A program made the translations under genes and the position numbers. 64,000 nucleotides of DNA, taken from the NCBI GenBank assembly GCA_934045905.1, contig OW203762.1:2232001-2296000 (forward strand), given 5' to 3'. The DNA comes from Leuctra nigra. Taxonomy: Eukaryota; Arthropoda; Insecta; Plecoptera; Leuctridae. Under the pieces are notes generated by a model. The model was given only the letters and a program-made list of their open reading frames with translations. It was not told the origin of the DNA and made no database searches. Of this stretch, positions 12,701 to 21,497 are shown in pieces. The stretch's first letter is position 1; the number at the start of each line of letters is the position of its first letter.

Positions 12701-15700
12701 CGATCTGAAGATTTCCGAAGTTTCTTTAACTCTGAGCGTGGATTGGTTACTATGGCGAGGGTAGTTTGAGGCAGGTGTGGAAGGGGAAGTAGGGGCCCCT
12801 CTTAGATTCTTCCCAGTTCCATTTAAGTTTCACGCGTAGTTAATTATATAGTTAATTTTTTTTAAAAAAGAACTTTTAAAAGAACTTATATTCGTTTTTT
12901 TAAGGAACGTGAACTTTTACTACACATGCTTAAAATAAAGAACTTGAACTTTTAAAAAGCTCCTATATTTGGACGTGAACTGAACTTTTAAAAAGATCGT
13001 TTTAAAAAGGAACTTCCCCAACACTGGTTCTAGAGAGAGAGGTGTTCTTTTATAAGAACAAACTCTCAGCTTACAGACTAAATTTACTTGTAAAAAGATT
13101 TGGCAACATACTTGTGAAACGGTACTTTGTTTAGGGTGTCCATTCGTCCCGATTTTGCCGGGACAGTCCCGTTTTCTAGCAACATGTCCCGCTGTCCCCA
13201 CGACCATCAAGCAGGACGCCTTTTGTCCCGATTTATGACATGTTACTGTGTTTTTGTAAATTAATAATTTGCCGCACGGCGAATAGTCTGCTGGGCCTCA
13301 ATCTATTGTCTGCGCAGTGAATGAAGAGTTAGTTCACAGCCTTCTCGGGTCTCGACAGCCACTGACCACTTGACTGACAGCCAGCTGACTTTATCCAATT
13401 TGCTTTGACTGTTATGGACATGGTCTCAGGGTTGCCACATTGGGCGACTTGACCTTACCATATCGCGACCAACTTTTTGGTGTTGTCGCCGATCGCTGAT
13501 TTTGGCGACTTCACAAAATCCTTCCGTAAGCAAATTTTTGAGAAAATATATGGAAATGGAAACTATAACTAATACTTTAAAACTTAATTTCCATAATTGT
13601 GAACTAGCTGAAATTTCTAGTCCAAAACGCATAGAAATGGCTCTATTTCATTCTTGAAATTAAAAATTTTCCCGGGCCTGTGCGGCCCGGACCCGCATAT
13701 AGCTGGGGGGCCCTCCCCCCAGACCCCCCATTGTCACCCAAAACTGTCCCGATTTTCCACATTCTAAATATGGAGGCCCTAACTTTGTTACTTTGTACAA
13801 CTGTTATAATTGTCCTGCATATCAACAAACAATGAGTTGTAAGCTACCTATTTCTGTTAAATATTTCTTGATTTCATCTGTCAGAATATAAAATTGTTAT
13901 TTTCTAAGTTACTGTGATGATAACCTTGGTCAAATATAGGCATCTAAAAGACATTCTAACAACGTGTTTTAATGATCACGTAGCGCGGTGAAGGAAAGCC
14001 ACCGCAACGCCAGCGCGACGACGATGTTTCGCGTGGCGCGCGACGACGCCGAGCGCCAGATCTGTGACAAGCTCAAGCGCAAGCTGGATGAGTTCCTGGA
14101 GCTGGAGAACTATGATTGGCTGCTGACCGAACCTCGAGGCCACGCGTCGAGTTTCATCACCGACCTCATCGCTTTCCTGCAGAGCATCTTTCTCTCCTTC
14201 ACAAACCTACCACCAGAGGTGACTTTACAAGACCCACCGTGGCAACACAATGACAAAACAAACAAAACACAGTGCTTTGAAATGTTATTCGAATCAATAA
14301 CAATGAGTAAAATAAATTGGATACACAAAAGTCATTTTACTTCGTAACTTTAGTTTTAAAAGAGTGCCAGCATACCTAATTTATAACATTGATGATATTT
14401 TTAATACACAATTTAAGTTGTGTTGGTGAATTTCAATCATTTAGATTTGTTGACGCCCATTTGTTACAATCTCAATGAAATGACTAGGGGTGGGAAAATC
14501 TGTGAATTTGAGTAAACATTTGAAACATGTGAGGAGCAATGCAGTGATATTTGTTATTGCGAGCTCCCCTATGTCCACACTTTCACCAGACTCTGTGATA
14601 CTTGAGAACTTTTCAACACTCTAACTGCTGAAATAAACTGCCAGGATATCTTACAGATTCCACACTTCGTTACCAGCAAATAACAATAATCTGACAAGAC
14701 AAATATACTAACAACTAGTTTTCAGTGAGATTGACTTTTGATTTGAGTATTCCAAAAAACACATTCTTCACGTTTCACCACACAGTTGATGTTTGCCAGA
14801 CCTATTATCTACTGTATTAGGTCTGATTGTATTGATTGTTATTGTTGTCAGGTAGCGCAAGAAGCTTGTCGGTCTGCGTGCGAACACATTGCCAAGTCTG
14901 TGCTGGCGTTTGTGATGAGCGACGACGTCAAACAGATCTCCATGGGCGCTTTGCAGCAGATCAACCTCGATACGCTGCAGTGTGAACGTAAGTCAACCTC
15001 GACACGCTGCAGTGTGAACGTAAGTCAACCTCGACACGCTGCAGTGTGAACGTGAGTCAACCTCGACACGCTGCAGTGTGAACGTAAGTCAACCTCGACA
15101 CGCTGCAGTGTGAACGTAAGTCAACCTGGACACGCTGCAGTGTGAACGTAAGTCAACCTCGACACGCTGCAGTGTGAACGTAAGTCAACCTGGACACGCT
15201 GCAGTGTGAACGTGAGTCAACCTGGACACGCTGCAGTGTGAACGTGAGTCAACCTCGACACGCTGCAGTGTGAACGTAAGTCAACCTCGACACGCTGCAG
15301 TGTGAACGTAAGTCAACCTCGACACGCTGCAGTGTGAACGTGAGTCAACCTCGACATGCTGCAGTGTGAACGTAAGTCAACCTCGACACGCTGCAGTGTG
15401 AACGTAAGTCAACCTGGACACGCTGCAGTGTGAACGTAAGTCAACCTCGACACGCTGCAGTGTGAACGTGAGTCAACCTCGACACGCTGCAGTGTGAACG
15501 TGAGTCAACCTCGACACGCTGCAGTGTGAACGTAAGTCAACCTCGACACGCTGCAGTGTGAACGTAAGTCAGCCTGGACACGCTGCAGTGTGAACGTAAG
15601 TCAACCTCGACACGCTGCAGTGTGAACGTAAGTCAACCTCGACACGCTGCAGTGTGAACGTAAGTCAACCTCGACACGCTGCAGTGTGAACGTGAGTCAA

Positions 15701-18700
15701 CCTCGACACGCTGCAGTGTGAACGTGAGTCAACCTCGACACGCTGCAGTGTGAACGTAAGTCAACCTCGAAACGCTGCAGTGTGAACGTAAGTCAACCTC
15801 GACACGCTGCAGTGTGAACGTAAGTCAACCTCGACACGCTGCAGTGTGAACGTAAGTCAACCTGGACACGCTGCAGTGTGAACGTAAGTCAACCTCGACA
15901 CGCTGCAGTGTGAACGTAAGTCAACCTCGACACGCTGCAGTGTGAACGTAAGTCAACCTCGACACGCTGCAGTGTGAATGTAAGTCAATCTCGACACGCT
16001 GCAGTGTGAACGTAAGTCAACCTGGACACGCTGCAGTGTGAACGTAAGTCAACCTCGACACGCTGCAGTGTGAACGTAAGTCAACCTGGACACGCTGCAG
16101 TGTGAACGTAAGTCAACCTCGACACGCTGCAGTGTGAACGTAAGTCAACCTCGACACGCTGCAGTGTGAACGTAAGTCAACCTCGACACGCTGCAGTGTG
16201 AACGTAAGTCAACCTCGACACGCTGCAGTGTGAACGTGAGTCAACCTCGACACGCTGCAGTGTGAACGTAAGTCAACCTCGACACGCTGCAGTGTGAACG
16301 TAAGTCAACCTCGACACGCTGCAGTGTGAACGTAAGTCAACCTCGACACGCTGCAGTGTGAACGTAAGTCAACCTGGACACGCTGCAGTGTGAACGTGAG
16401 TCAACCTGGACACGCTGCAGTGTGAACGTGAGTCAACCTCGACACGCTGCAGTGTGAACGTAAGTCAACCTCGACACGCTGCAGTGTGAACGTAAGTCAA
16501 CCTCGACACGCTGCAGTGTGAACGTAAGTCAACCTGGACACGCTTCAGTGTGAACGTGAGTCAACCTCGACACGCTGCAGTGTGAACGTCAGTCAACCTC
16601 GACACGCTGCAGTGTGAACGTAAGTCAACCTCGACACGCTGCAGTGTGAACGTAAGTCAACCTCGACACGCTGCAGTGTGAACGTAAGTCAACCTGGACA
16701 CGCTTCAGTGTGAACGTGAGTCAACCTCGACACGCTGCAGTGTGAACGTCAGTCAACCTCGACACGCTGCAGTGTGAACATCAGTCAACCACGACACGCT
16801 GCAGTGTGAACGTAAGTCAACCTCGACACGCTGCAGTGTGAACGTGAGTCAACCTCGACACGCTGCAGTGTGAACGTAAGTCAACCTCGACACGCTGCAG
16901 TGTGAACGTAAGTCAACCTCGACACGCTGCAGTGTGAACGTAAGTCAACCTCGACACGCTGCAGTTTGAACGTAAGTCAACCTGGACACGCTGCAGTGTG
17001 AACGTAAGTCAACCTCGACACGCTGCAGTGTGAACGTAAGTCAATCTCGACACGCTGCAGTGTGAACGTAAGTCAATCTCGACACGCTGCAGTGTGAACG
17101 TGAGTCAACCTCGACACGCTGCAGTGTGAACGTAAGTCAACCTCGACACGCTGCAGTGTGAACGTGAGTCAACCTCGACACATTGCAGTGTGAATGTAAG
17201 CCCGTCCTTAGTTACAGACACAAGGCGGAAAATAACAGACATATTTTACATATATTTTAAAATAAATCTTCGGAAAATTAATTATTGCAATTTGTAGCAA
17301 TAAATTAAATTGCAGAAAACCGCATCTTAACATTTGAAAATAATGGTTTTTTCCTGCGAATACTGTCAAGTGGAAATTATGATGTGCAGTTATAAAAACT
17401 ACTATTTTATGATCTTTCAAATGTGAAATGTGACTAATATAAAAATAAGTATGTAGTTTGAAAGTGACATTATTTAGAGCAATTGTGGAAAGTATGAAAA
17501 ATGCAAAAATCATTCTCAAGAGAATCATTCTGCTTTTCTACCTCAGACGTACAGATGTATAACCATTTACTTTTAGATGTTTGTAAATGAAAAGCTTGTA
17601 TTTATAAATTAAGCTGTTCTACTTGGCGCGTCCGGATTTAATATCGAGGCTGACTTTTACGTGTAGAGTTCGCTGCGTCTGAGCCTGTGCCTGGCTTGGA
17701 GGAAGGAGCGTTGCTTCGCTACTTCACGGACCTGCGTCAACTTCTCGACCTGTTCATCGTCTGGGATTGGCCCACATATTTCCACGACCACGGCCAAGAG
17801 AACAGCAAGTACGAGCACGTGAATCCGAGCACCGCCATCGTGCTGCTCGAGAAGTACGTACATTCGCTCGGGCTTCTCAGTACAAGTATACACAACCAAG
17901 CCCAATCCACTCAATCAAACATAGCTACTCATTATTACTCACTTCTTTGCAAATTGACAATTTCCATACACTCTGGAAGCAATCAATAACAGATCCATTT
18001 GCTGTAATATTTGAAGGTACTTTTTTATACCTCTTTTCTCCTCCTTACTTCCATATTCTCCTTTGGCAGCTCTTTCAAAACTCTTTTAAATGTCAGCAAG
18101 TCTGTATCTCTAGTCTGTATACTTGACTGATTGGGTTGAAAATGTGTAAAAAGATGGTAATATTGGTCTTGATTAGAGATGGTACGATTCCAATGTTCAA
18201 GATTCCGATTCTTTAACACCATTCTTCCGATTCTGATTCTTGACTGATCCCGATTCTTTATTAATTGATAATTTTTTTTTTTAAATTTTCACTATCTAGT
18301 ACTGATTAATACAAACAACTCAAATACCAAGTTCCATTCCACACTGTATATTCTTGCAGAAACAATTAATTTCTCTTTAAATTAGGTTTTGTTTTTTAAG
18401 TTTTTCTTTAATTTTTAAAGCAATAGAGTACTAGAGTGCCACGCCCACTAGGTACTTCCGGAGGCTTTTTCAAAACCCTCCTATGGAAAATAACATGGGG
18501 ACTTACTTTGATTGCTGGTCATTTGTAAACGAAACAGAGTTAAGAAAATCCCAATACACCACCATTAACTTCAATCGTTCATTTATAACATTATGTCGAC
18601 ACATCTCTTCAAATATATACCAAATTAAAACTGTTTAAGTTGTTAAACAGCTCCAAAGTGCGACGTTGCAATCTACATCAATAATATATTGTAACACGAC

Positions 18701-21497
18701 GCAGCGCGATGTCCTGGGAAGCGAGTTGGCAACTGCGACTTTACAAAAATGAAAAACAAATGAAACAATTTTCAACAATGATGCCAGACCTTGCATGTCA
18801 ATTTTCGATTGTTGACGAAAAGTAAACAAAACTGAAGTATTTCTGTGCTCCTCGAGTTTATACACTGAATCAAGTTCATATTATAGTTATTTTAATTTCA
18901 GGATACCATAAAACGAGATGTAATGAGCTGTTGAAATGTAGACTGACAGTTCATTGAATTTACATCTTGCACCGGTGTACATTTTTGTGACGTCATACCT
19001 AGGGCTCCCATAATCTAAATGTGAAAAAGCGGGACAAAAAAATTCCAGATATAAAATCCCGTGCGACAACAATGGGGGGTCTGGGGGGGGGGTGGCCCTC
19101 CAGCTCAATGCGGGTCCGGGGCGCATAGCCCCGGGAAAAATTTGAAATTCATAACATGATTTAGAGCAATTCTACGCACTTTTGACAGGAAATAAATTGT
19201 GTTTCCTTTTATTGAAGTGCGTAGTTTTGTTTCCTTGAAGAGGTACCTACCTACTAATTATTATCATGTACTTATTACCAAAGTTATTACCTACCTATTT
19301 TAAATGTCTCCAAAGAGGTTACGTTTGTTTTATACATAAAAGATGAGGGATAAACCAAAGGAAGTCAATGACAATAATGATTTAGATAATATTTATTATT
19401 ATATTTATTATCGATGCAGAGTGCATGAGTGCATTTGAATGAAAATGAGCGGGATTCTTGACTTGTTAGAAAAGCGGGACAAATACAGGGTTTTTAAAAT
19501 GTTGTGGGGACAACGGGACACTACCTCAAAAGAAGGGACTGTCCCGTCAAAAACGGTACGGATGGGAGCCCTAGTCATACCCCGTGTAGTGTGTTGTTTA
19601 ACTTGTTACAGTTTATAATTTGTATATATTTGAAGAGATGTGTCGACATAATGTTATAAATGAACGATTGAAGTTAATGGTGGTGCATTGCGATTATCTT
19701 AACTCTGTTTCGTTTACAAATGACCAGCAATCAAAGTAAGTCCCCATGTTATTTTCCATAAGAGGGTTTTGAAAAAGCCTCCGGAAGTACCTAGTTGGCG
19801 TGGCACTCTAGTACTCTATACTTTTTCAGGAAAAGGTGTAGTATTTTACAAGGAGGTTAGGGACAATTCTACAATAAAAATTAAACTCTAAAATAACTGC
19901 TCTTTTTAAGTTTATTTTCTTTGGAACATTTGTATTACTAGTAGGTATTAGGGATGTCGGCGGGTACTCGGGCAGTTCTGGGTAATCGATTACTTGGGTA
20001 ATAAATAATACTCGCGGACCTTTTTTTCTTTTTTTGATCGATATTTTTGGTTTGGAGTGTAGGCCTATAGCTCCAGGCGCTTCAGCTGGCGCCTCGCCTC
20101 AAGAGACTCGCCGACCTTGCTTGCTATGGGGTGAGAGGGGTGAGAGAGGAATGAGACAGTAGGGGTGAAATCAAGTAGAGGGAGAGTAGGTAGCATAGGA
20201 TTGAGGAAAAATGCGTCTGCATTTCATTTTCAATCACGCAGCAAGCCAGAGGGAAAGTTGAGCCGCATGTGGAAAAGGTGCATAAATTCGTGTTTTCTTA
20301 TGATTGAAGTTGTCAGTTATATCATAGATATCAAGTGATTCTACATGACAAATCCTATCCTGTTTTCATGAATTCTTTTCAAGGACAAGTGAACAGATGG
20401 CCCACAGAGGGTCATTCACTCCACTCGAGCAGTTGGTTACAAGTGCCGCGTGTTTATTTACGTCGATTTTTTGTGGGGGGATAGGGTCGGAATTCCGGGG
20501 GTCGTAATTACCCGATTCCTACCCGAGTATTTATGACGGGTACCCGATTCCTGATTTTCGGACCCGCCGACATCCCTAGTAGGTATCTCTTTTCTTTTAT
20601 TGTAAAGGACAATATAACAAATACCATGGTTAATAGTTAAATGCTTGAGCATATTTGAGGTTGTGTTAAGACGCGCCAACACCCTCACTTCACCTCTGGA
20701 GAGACTAGTATGGCAGAGCTGACACACCGCGAAATTAATATCAGTGTCTTTAATTTGAAAAAAGTCCCACACGACACGTTTCTTCCTTTTAAACATGTTG
20801 CAATTTTGCAAGTTCACAAAAAGAATAAAATAAACAACTTACAGCTCAAAATACAAAGCAGCCATTTATCTCTGTCGGTAGTGTGAAGTTAGTCCACACC
20901 AGCAGGCCAGCAGGTATACCAATCTGAAAGGCCATGAAAAAACTGGCCCGAAATTTAAGAATCGGAATCGCGAAAATGGCTTACAAAGTAAAGAATTGCG
21001 ATTCTTCCGATTCTCTAAGAATCGGAAGAATCGTAATTGTCCCATTCCTAGTCTTGATCAATATGCAAAATTTTAACATAACCGGATCATTTTGATTTTC
21101 GACCAATTGGAAGATTTGTCTTGTTAACATTTTGGAGTGAATCAGATTTATTGAGCGATCACGTTTCTCCGAGTTCAACGAAAATGTTCAACATTTTCTG
21201 AATATGGTTAGAAACGTAGCTTGGTTAGTTGCAGGTTATTGTGGACTCGCGTATGCAAACACAGGATAACCGTGGAGCTAAGCAATGGGGAAAGTTGTCT
21301 TTTAGCTTACGTTACCTGTCATTCTCTTGAGAAGATCGAAGTTCAGTTCGTAACGTCTCTGTTTTAGAGTTCGAGAGGCCGACAAAACATCCGTCTTCTC
21401 AGTTCTCAAGAAGAGCGAGCGAGACAAGAAGAAGCTGCTGGAAACCGTCTTGAAGCAACTTCGACAGCTTGCGGATCGAACAGCCGCCGTTCGATAA
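638..21497 (+). CDS. EXOC6: Sec15 / exocyst complex component 6, C-terminal 640 residues (ten exons, gene-level entry)
   Basis: Sec15 is a subunit of the octameric exocyst, which tethers secretory and recycling vesicles to the plasma membrane; its C-terminal domain binds Rab11/Sec4-type GTPases (family knowledge). Ten exons joined at GT-AG junctions give 1924 nt: one leading split-codon base, 640 codons and TAA. Conserved Sec15 signatures appear in order: ALKTLEQLEHLYLPRV, SMSELKDFLENIRK, DFSPVYRCLHIYTVVGARE, GFFVVEDHVLNTGNGLVN, KEFIYACLKFSEDL, VDDMIQKSTNLLLTR, KQISMGALQQINLDTLQCE, DLRQLLDLFIVWDWPTYF, DKKKLLETVLKQLRQL. The missing N-terminal ~160 residues must lie upstream of the window. The exons are GC-richer than the AT-rich introns. 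Introns are packed with transposons and two tandem arrays. No frameshift or internal stop was seen. Confidence 0.96.
740..2113 (+). other. Sec15 intron, 5' part, no gene seen
   Basis: AT-rich intron sequence with no conserved coding stretch. The segment from about 1740 to 2031 looks like a possible solo LTR (starts TGTAATGATCGGG, has AATAAA, ends CCTGTGACA), but I find no matching target-site duplication, so I do not call it. Confidence 0.5.
2114..2783. mobile_element. Foldback/MITE with ~330-bp inverted arms
   Basis: The left arm begins ATAGTCCAGTCAAAT and the right arm ends ATTTGACTGGACTAT. The arms remain complementary almost to the centre near 2450 (CCATATTTCCCAAACGATAAG and its complement on either side). 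A 3-bp TTA duplication is possible. No coding capacity. It ends 47 bp before a Sec15 exon. Confidence 0.85.
2831..2933 (+). CDS. EXOC6: Sec15 exon 2 in window
   Basis: The acceptor is TTTCACAG ending at 2830 and the donor is GTACGT at 2934. The first base completes the split lysine (AA|A), then the frame reads LREDIKDASMSELKDFLENI and ends on His at a codon boundary. The exon starts 47 bp downstream of a 670-bp foldback element. Confidence 0.94.
3417..3717. mobile_element. Solo-LTR-like insertion, 301 bp
   Basis: Interrupts the left arm of the foldback and is flanked by a direct GTAAT duplication (3412-3416 and 3718-3722). It begins (T)GTGGCAGTTCG, ends CGCCATAA, and has AATAAA near its 3' third. 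Size, duplication and signal suit a solo LTR, but the ends are not a standard TG...CA, so the class is uncertain. Confidence 0.5.
4191..5299 (-). mobile_element. Decayed non-LTR retrotransposon, 3' half of the reverse transcriptase (RTE/CFDP2-like)
   Basis: Read on the minus strand from 5299 to 4191 in several frames: GLRQGSVLSPTLFIIVMDEL (RT domain), LIYADDVVVWGG (catalytic YADD), VEEFKYLGSLL, then the C-terminal RLRWFGHMKRMGTGRVPRR and RRVGRPRDRW typical of insect endonuclease-reverse transcriptase elements. Frame changes and a missing 5' half make it a pseudogene. The 3' tail is (TAA)n, seen on plus as AATAATAATAATCAT. Confidence 0.85.
5619..5903 (+). CDS. EXOC6: Sec15 exon 3 in window
   Basis: The acceptor is TTGTTCAG ending at 5618 and the donor is GTATTA at 5904; 95 codons, phase 0 at both ends. 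It begins with a variable, basic and proline-rich stretch (SRSKKRKAPAPPNPFTGE) typical of the divergent Sec15 linker, then the highly conserved DFSPVYRCLHIYTVVGARE and RKQRKKQARLVLQPPTNM block. Transposons flank it closely: a foldback ends 34 bp upstream and a SINE tail starts about 4 bp after the donor. Confidence 0.96.
5908..6312 (-). mobile_element. 5S-rRNA-headed SINE (SINE3-like)
   Basis: On the minus strand the head (~6309-6212) resembles 5S rRNA: CCAACG..., CCTCGGTTCTCGTTAGATCA, CCGAGGTTAAGCAAC, GAGCGCGGTCAG, GGATGGGTGACC, which line up with the internal promoter region (box A, box C) of 5S genes. A non-5S body follows (CGTTAAGCCGTTGGTCCC, CTTGGTATCTTTCGTC), then a (TAA)n tail at 5908-5932. 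It fills most of a Sec15 intron in antisense. A body-only relative lies at 54880-54982. Confidence 0.82.
6313..6440. repeat. Dispersed repeat R2, copy 1
   Basis: About 125 bp shared with 14571-14690, including CTCTGTGATACTTGAGA, CAACA.TCTAACTGCTGAAA, GCCAGGATATCTT.CAGATTCC and the end TACCAGCAAATAACAATAAT. It lies immediately upstream of a Sec15 exon. Origin unknown; possibly the 3' end of a retroposon. Confidence 0.8.
6452..6691 (+). CDS. EXOC6: Sec15 exon 4 in window
   Basis: The acceptor is TGTCCAG ending at 6451 and the donor is GTGAGT at 6692; 80 codons, phase 0. It opens HETISGYRNYIHGVVGFF and carries the conserved VVEDHVLNTGNGLVN and ALSKIVNALRTHSAYC segments. Confidence 0.96.
6849..6975. 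repeat. Dispersed repeat R3, copy 1
   Basis: Shares AAATCATTTGCT, CCATCCCTTGTTCGAGG, GTATGTTTTGACACTTT and the GTGA.CGAGAAC-type end with 48248-48510, where a ~130-bp insertion separates the two halves. It lies in a Sec15 intron here and close to TEX261 there. Confidence 0.6.
7269..7582 (+). CDS. EXOC6: Sec15 exon 5 in window
   Basis: The acceptor is TTATGTAG ending at 7268 and the donor is GTAATA at 7583; 104 codons plus two bases (AG). It reads NYGYVVNQLFDLLQEIRDHY through KEFIYACLKFSEDLNL, closely matching the animal Sec15 core. Confidence 0.95.
7583..8035 (+). other. Sec15 intron sequence, nothing recognised
   Basis: Intron of about 450 bp before the next element; I see no coding, RNA or repeat signature. 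Confidence 0.5.
8036..8722. mobile_element. DNA-transposon MITE with GTGTATAAGACGC ends
   Basis: Inverted ends: TATTAACTCGTGTATAAGACGC at the left (one base of difference) and the complement of TATTAACTGGTGTATAAGACGC at the right. Further GTGTATAAGACGCAC and ATGTATAAGACGCAG copies occur inside each end (8061, 8119, 8650). Non-coding. Class unassigned. Confidence 0.75.
8843..9034 (+). CDS. EXOC6: Sec15 exon 6 in window
   Basis: The acceptor is TGCTTCAG ending at 8842 and the donor is GTCAGT at 9035. The first base completes Ser (AG|C), then QAEVDDMIQKSTNLLLTRSF through YLEEFVSNIT; it ends with GG of a split Gly. Confidence 0.95.
9464..10778 (+). mobile_element. Family-A repeat, copy 1
   Basis: Begins ACTAGGAAAACGCTCTG then TAACGCGTTGATGAGC; ends CAGAGGTCCGTGCCAAAAGG then GAGACGCTC...CGCTCGCTCAAT. 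The interior repeats motifs such as TTGGTCC.AATGACCATGCAAA, AAGTTGATCG and AACCAATGGG. The 3' end forms a GAGCGAGCG-type hairpin. No protein-coding frame; class unknown. Confidence 0.75.
11059..11970 (+). mobile_element. Family-A repeat, copy 2
   Basis: Same start (ACTAGGAAAACGCTCTGAG) and same end (GGTCCGTGCCAAAAGAG, GACGCTCGCTTCGCTCGCTC) as copy 1, with an A-rich run at 11870-11912 just before the terminal motif. Shorter than copy 1. Confidence 0.8.
12533..13026. mobile_element. hAT MITE, TIR CAGTGTTGGG
   Basis: 494 bp bounded by CAGTGTTGGGAAG and CTTCCCCAACACTG. Exact 8-bp duplication GTTCTAGA at 12525-12532 and 13027-13034. Rich in GAACTTTTAAAAAG. Non-coding. Confidence 0.93.
13132..13781. 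mobile_element. hAT MITE, TIR TAGGGTGTCCAT
   Basis: 650 bp bounded by TAGGGTGTCCAT and ATGGAGGCCCTA, flanked by exact ACTTTGTT duplications (13124-13131, 13782-13789). Contains GTCCCG-rich sequence and a GGGGGCCCTCCCCCCAGACC segment related to the element at 19000-19573. Confidence 0.93.
13984..14218 (+). CDS. EXOC6: Sec15 exon 7 in window
   Basis: The acceptor is a TAG (CACGTAG ending at 13983) and the donor is GTGACT at 14219. The first base completes Gly (GG|C), then AVKESHRNASATTMFRVARD through NLPPE. The preceding intron (9035-13983, about 4.9 kb) is full of hAT-type and unclassified elements. Confidence 0.94.
14219..14570 (+). other. Sec15 intron sequence, nothing recognised
   Basis: AT-rich intron sequence without coding or repeat signatures that I can support. 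Confidence 0.45.
14571..14690. repeat. Dispersed repeat R2, copy 2
   Basis: Matches 6313-6440 (see that entry) with small indels; the shared part ends ACCAGCAAATAACAATAAT. Like copy 1 it lies upstream of a Sec15 exon in the same orientation. Confidence 0.8.
14852..14987 (+). CDS. EXOC6: Sec15 exon 8 in window, donor copied into a minisatellite
   Basis: The acceptor is TTGTCAG ending at 14851. It reads VAQEACRSACEHIAKSVLAF and ends KQISMGALQQINLDTLQCE plus one base. The donor GAAC|GTAAGT at 14988 is the first of about 70 near-identical donors, because the last 27 bp of this exon plus the first 5 bp of the intron are the repeat unit of the array at 14961-17200. Only the first donor keeps the frame with the next exon (C|AG gives Gln). 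Confidence 0.93.
14961..17200 (+). repeat. Minisatellite of 70 x 32 bp built from a Sec15 exon end and its splice donor
   Basis: The span is 2240 bp, exactly 70 times 32, so no net indel. Each unit reads TCAACCTCGACACG, CTGCAGTGTGAAC, then GTAAG. The first unit is the real end of the Sec15 exon (TCAACCTCGATACGCTGCAG...GAAC) with its donor GTAAGT. By eye about 16 units carry GTGAGT, two GTCAGT, one ATCAGT, and the rest GTAAGT. A rare CTTCAGTG variant at 16543 and 16703, 160 bp apart and followed by the same donor series, shows a five-unit higher-order duplication. Confidence 0.98.
17201..17666 (+). other. Sec15 intron remainder after the array
   Basis: AT-rich sequence between the minisatellite and the next acceptor. 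No coding or repeat signature seen. Confidence 0.5.
17667..17853 (+). CDS. EXOC6: Sec15 exon 9 in window
   Basis: The acceptor is GTGTAG ending at 17666 and the donor is GTACGT at 17854. It reads FAASEPVPGLEEGALLRYFT through VNPSTAIVLLE, then AA of a split Lys. The WDWPTYFHDHGQ motif corresponds to the conserved Sec15 C-terminal domain. Confidence 0.95.
18426..19816. mobile_element. Foldback element with ~220-bp arms
   Basis: The left arm GAGTACTAGAGTGCCACGCC is matched inverted by ...GGCGTGGCACTCTAGTACTC, flanked by TA. Arms pair over GGTACTTCCGGAGGCTTTTT, TCATTTGTAAACGAAACAGA and ACATTATGTCGACACATCTC. A hAT MITE interrupts the interior. Confidence 0.87.
19000..19573. mobile_element. hAT MITE, TIR TAGGGCTCCCAT, inside the foldback
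   Basis: 574 bp bounded by TAGGGCTCCCAT and ATGGGAGCCCTA with exact GTCATACC duplications (18992-18999, 19574-19581). Related internally to 13132-13781 (GCGGGAC and GGGACAGTCCC-type words, GGGGTCTGGGG). Confidence 0.94.
19949..20578. mobile_element. hAT MITE, TIR TAGGGATGTCGGCGGGT
   Basis: 630 bp bounded by TAGGGATGTCGGCGGGTACT and GGACCCGCCGACATCCCTA with exact GTAGGTAT duplications (19941-19948, 20579-20586). Inserted just downstream of the BED-finger coding remnant of the host hAT. Confidence 0.94.
20640..20800 (-). pseudogene. BED zinc-finger remnant of a hAT transposase
   Basis: The minus-strand frame reads RKKRVVWDFFQIKDTDINFA, VCQLCHTSLSRGEV and NTTSNMLKHLTINHG. The C-x2-C and H-x4-H pair with the aromatic WDFF core is the zf-BED fold found at the N-terminus of hAT transposases (ZBED-like). 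The DDE domain is not visible, so the protein is a relict of the host element at 18174-21050. Confidence 0.8.
21368..21497 (+). CDS. EXOC6: Sec15 terminal coding exon
   Basis: The acceptor is TTTTAG ending at 21367. The first base completes Lys (AA|A), then VREADKTSVFSVLKKSERDK and KKLLETVLKQLRQLADRT, ending AAVR and TAA at 21495-21497. The lysine-rich tail matches the C-terminus of animal Sec15. An ATTAAA at 21832 is a weak candidate poly(A) signal. Confidence 0.94.

Larger units (their letters stand above)
18174..21050. mobile_element. Relict hAT transposon, host of a nested stack
   Basis: Ends TAGAGATGGTACGATTCC and (complement) TAGGAATGGGACAATTACGA, with exact GTCTTGAT duplications at 18166-18173 and 21051-21058. 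Near each end lie repeated CCGATTCTT words. It hosts a foldback (18426-19816) that itself hosts a hAT MITE, a second hAT MITE (19949-20578), and a BED zinc-finger remnant. It lies wholly in the last Sec15 intron. Confidence 0.9.

Noticed and set aside
14961..17200. CRISPR-like array of regular repeats
   Set aside because: There are no unique spacers; the units are contiguous 32-bp copies, and the genome is eukaryotic.
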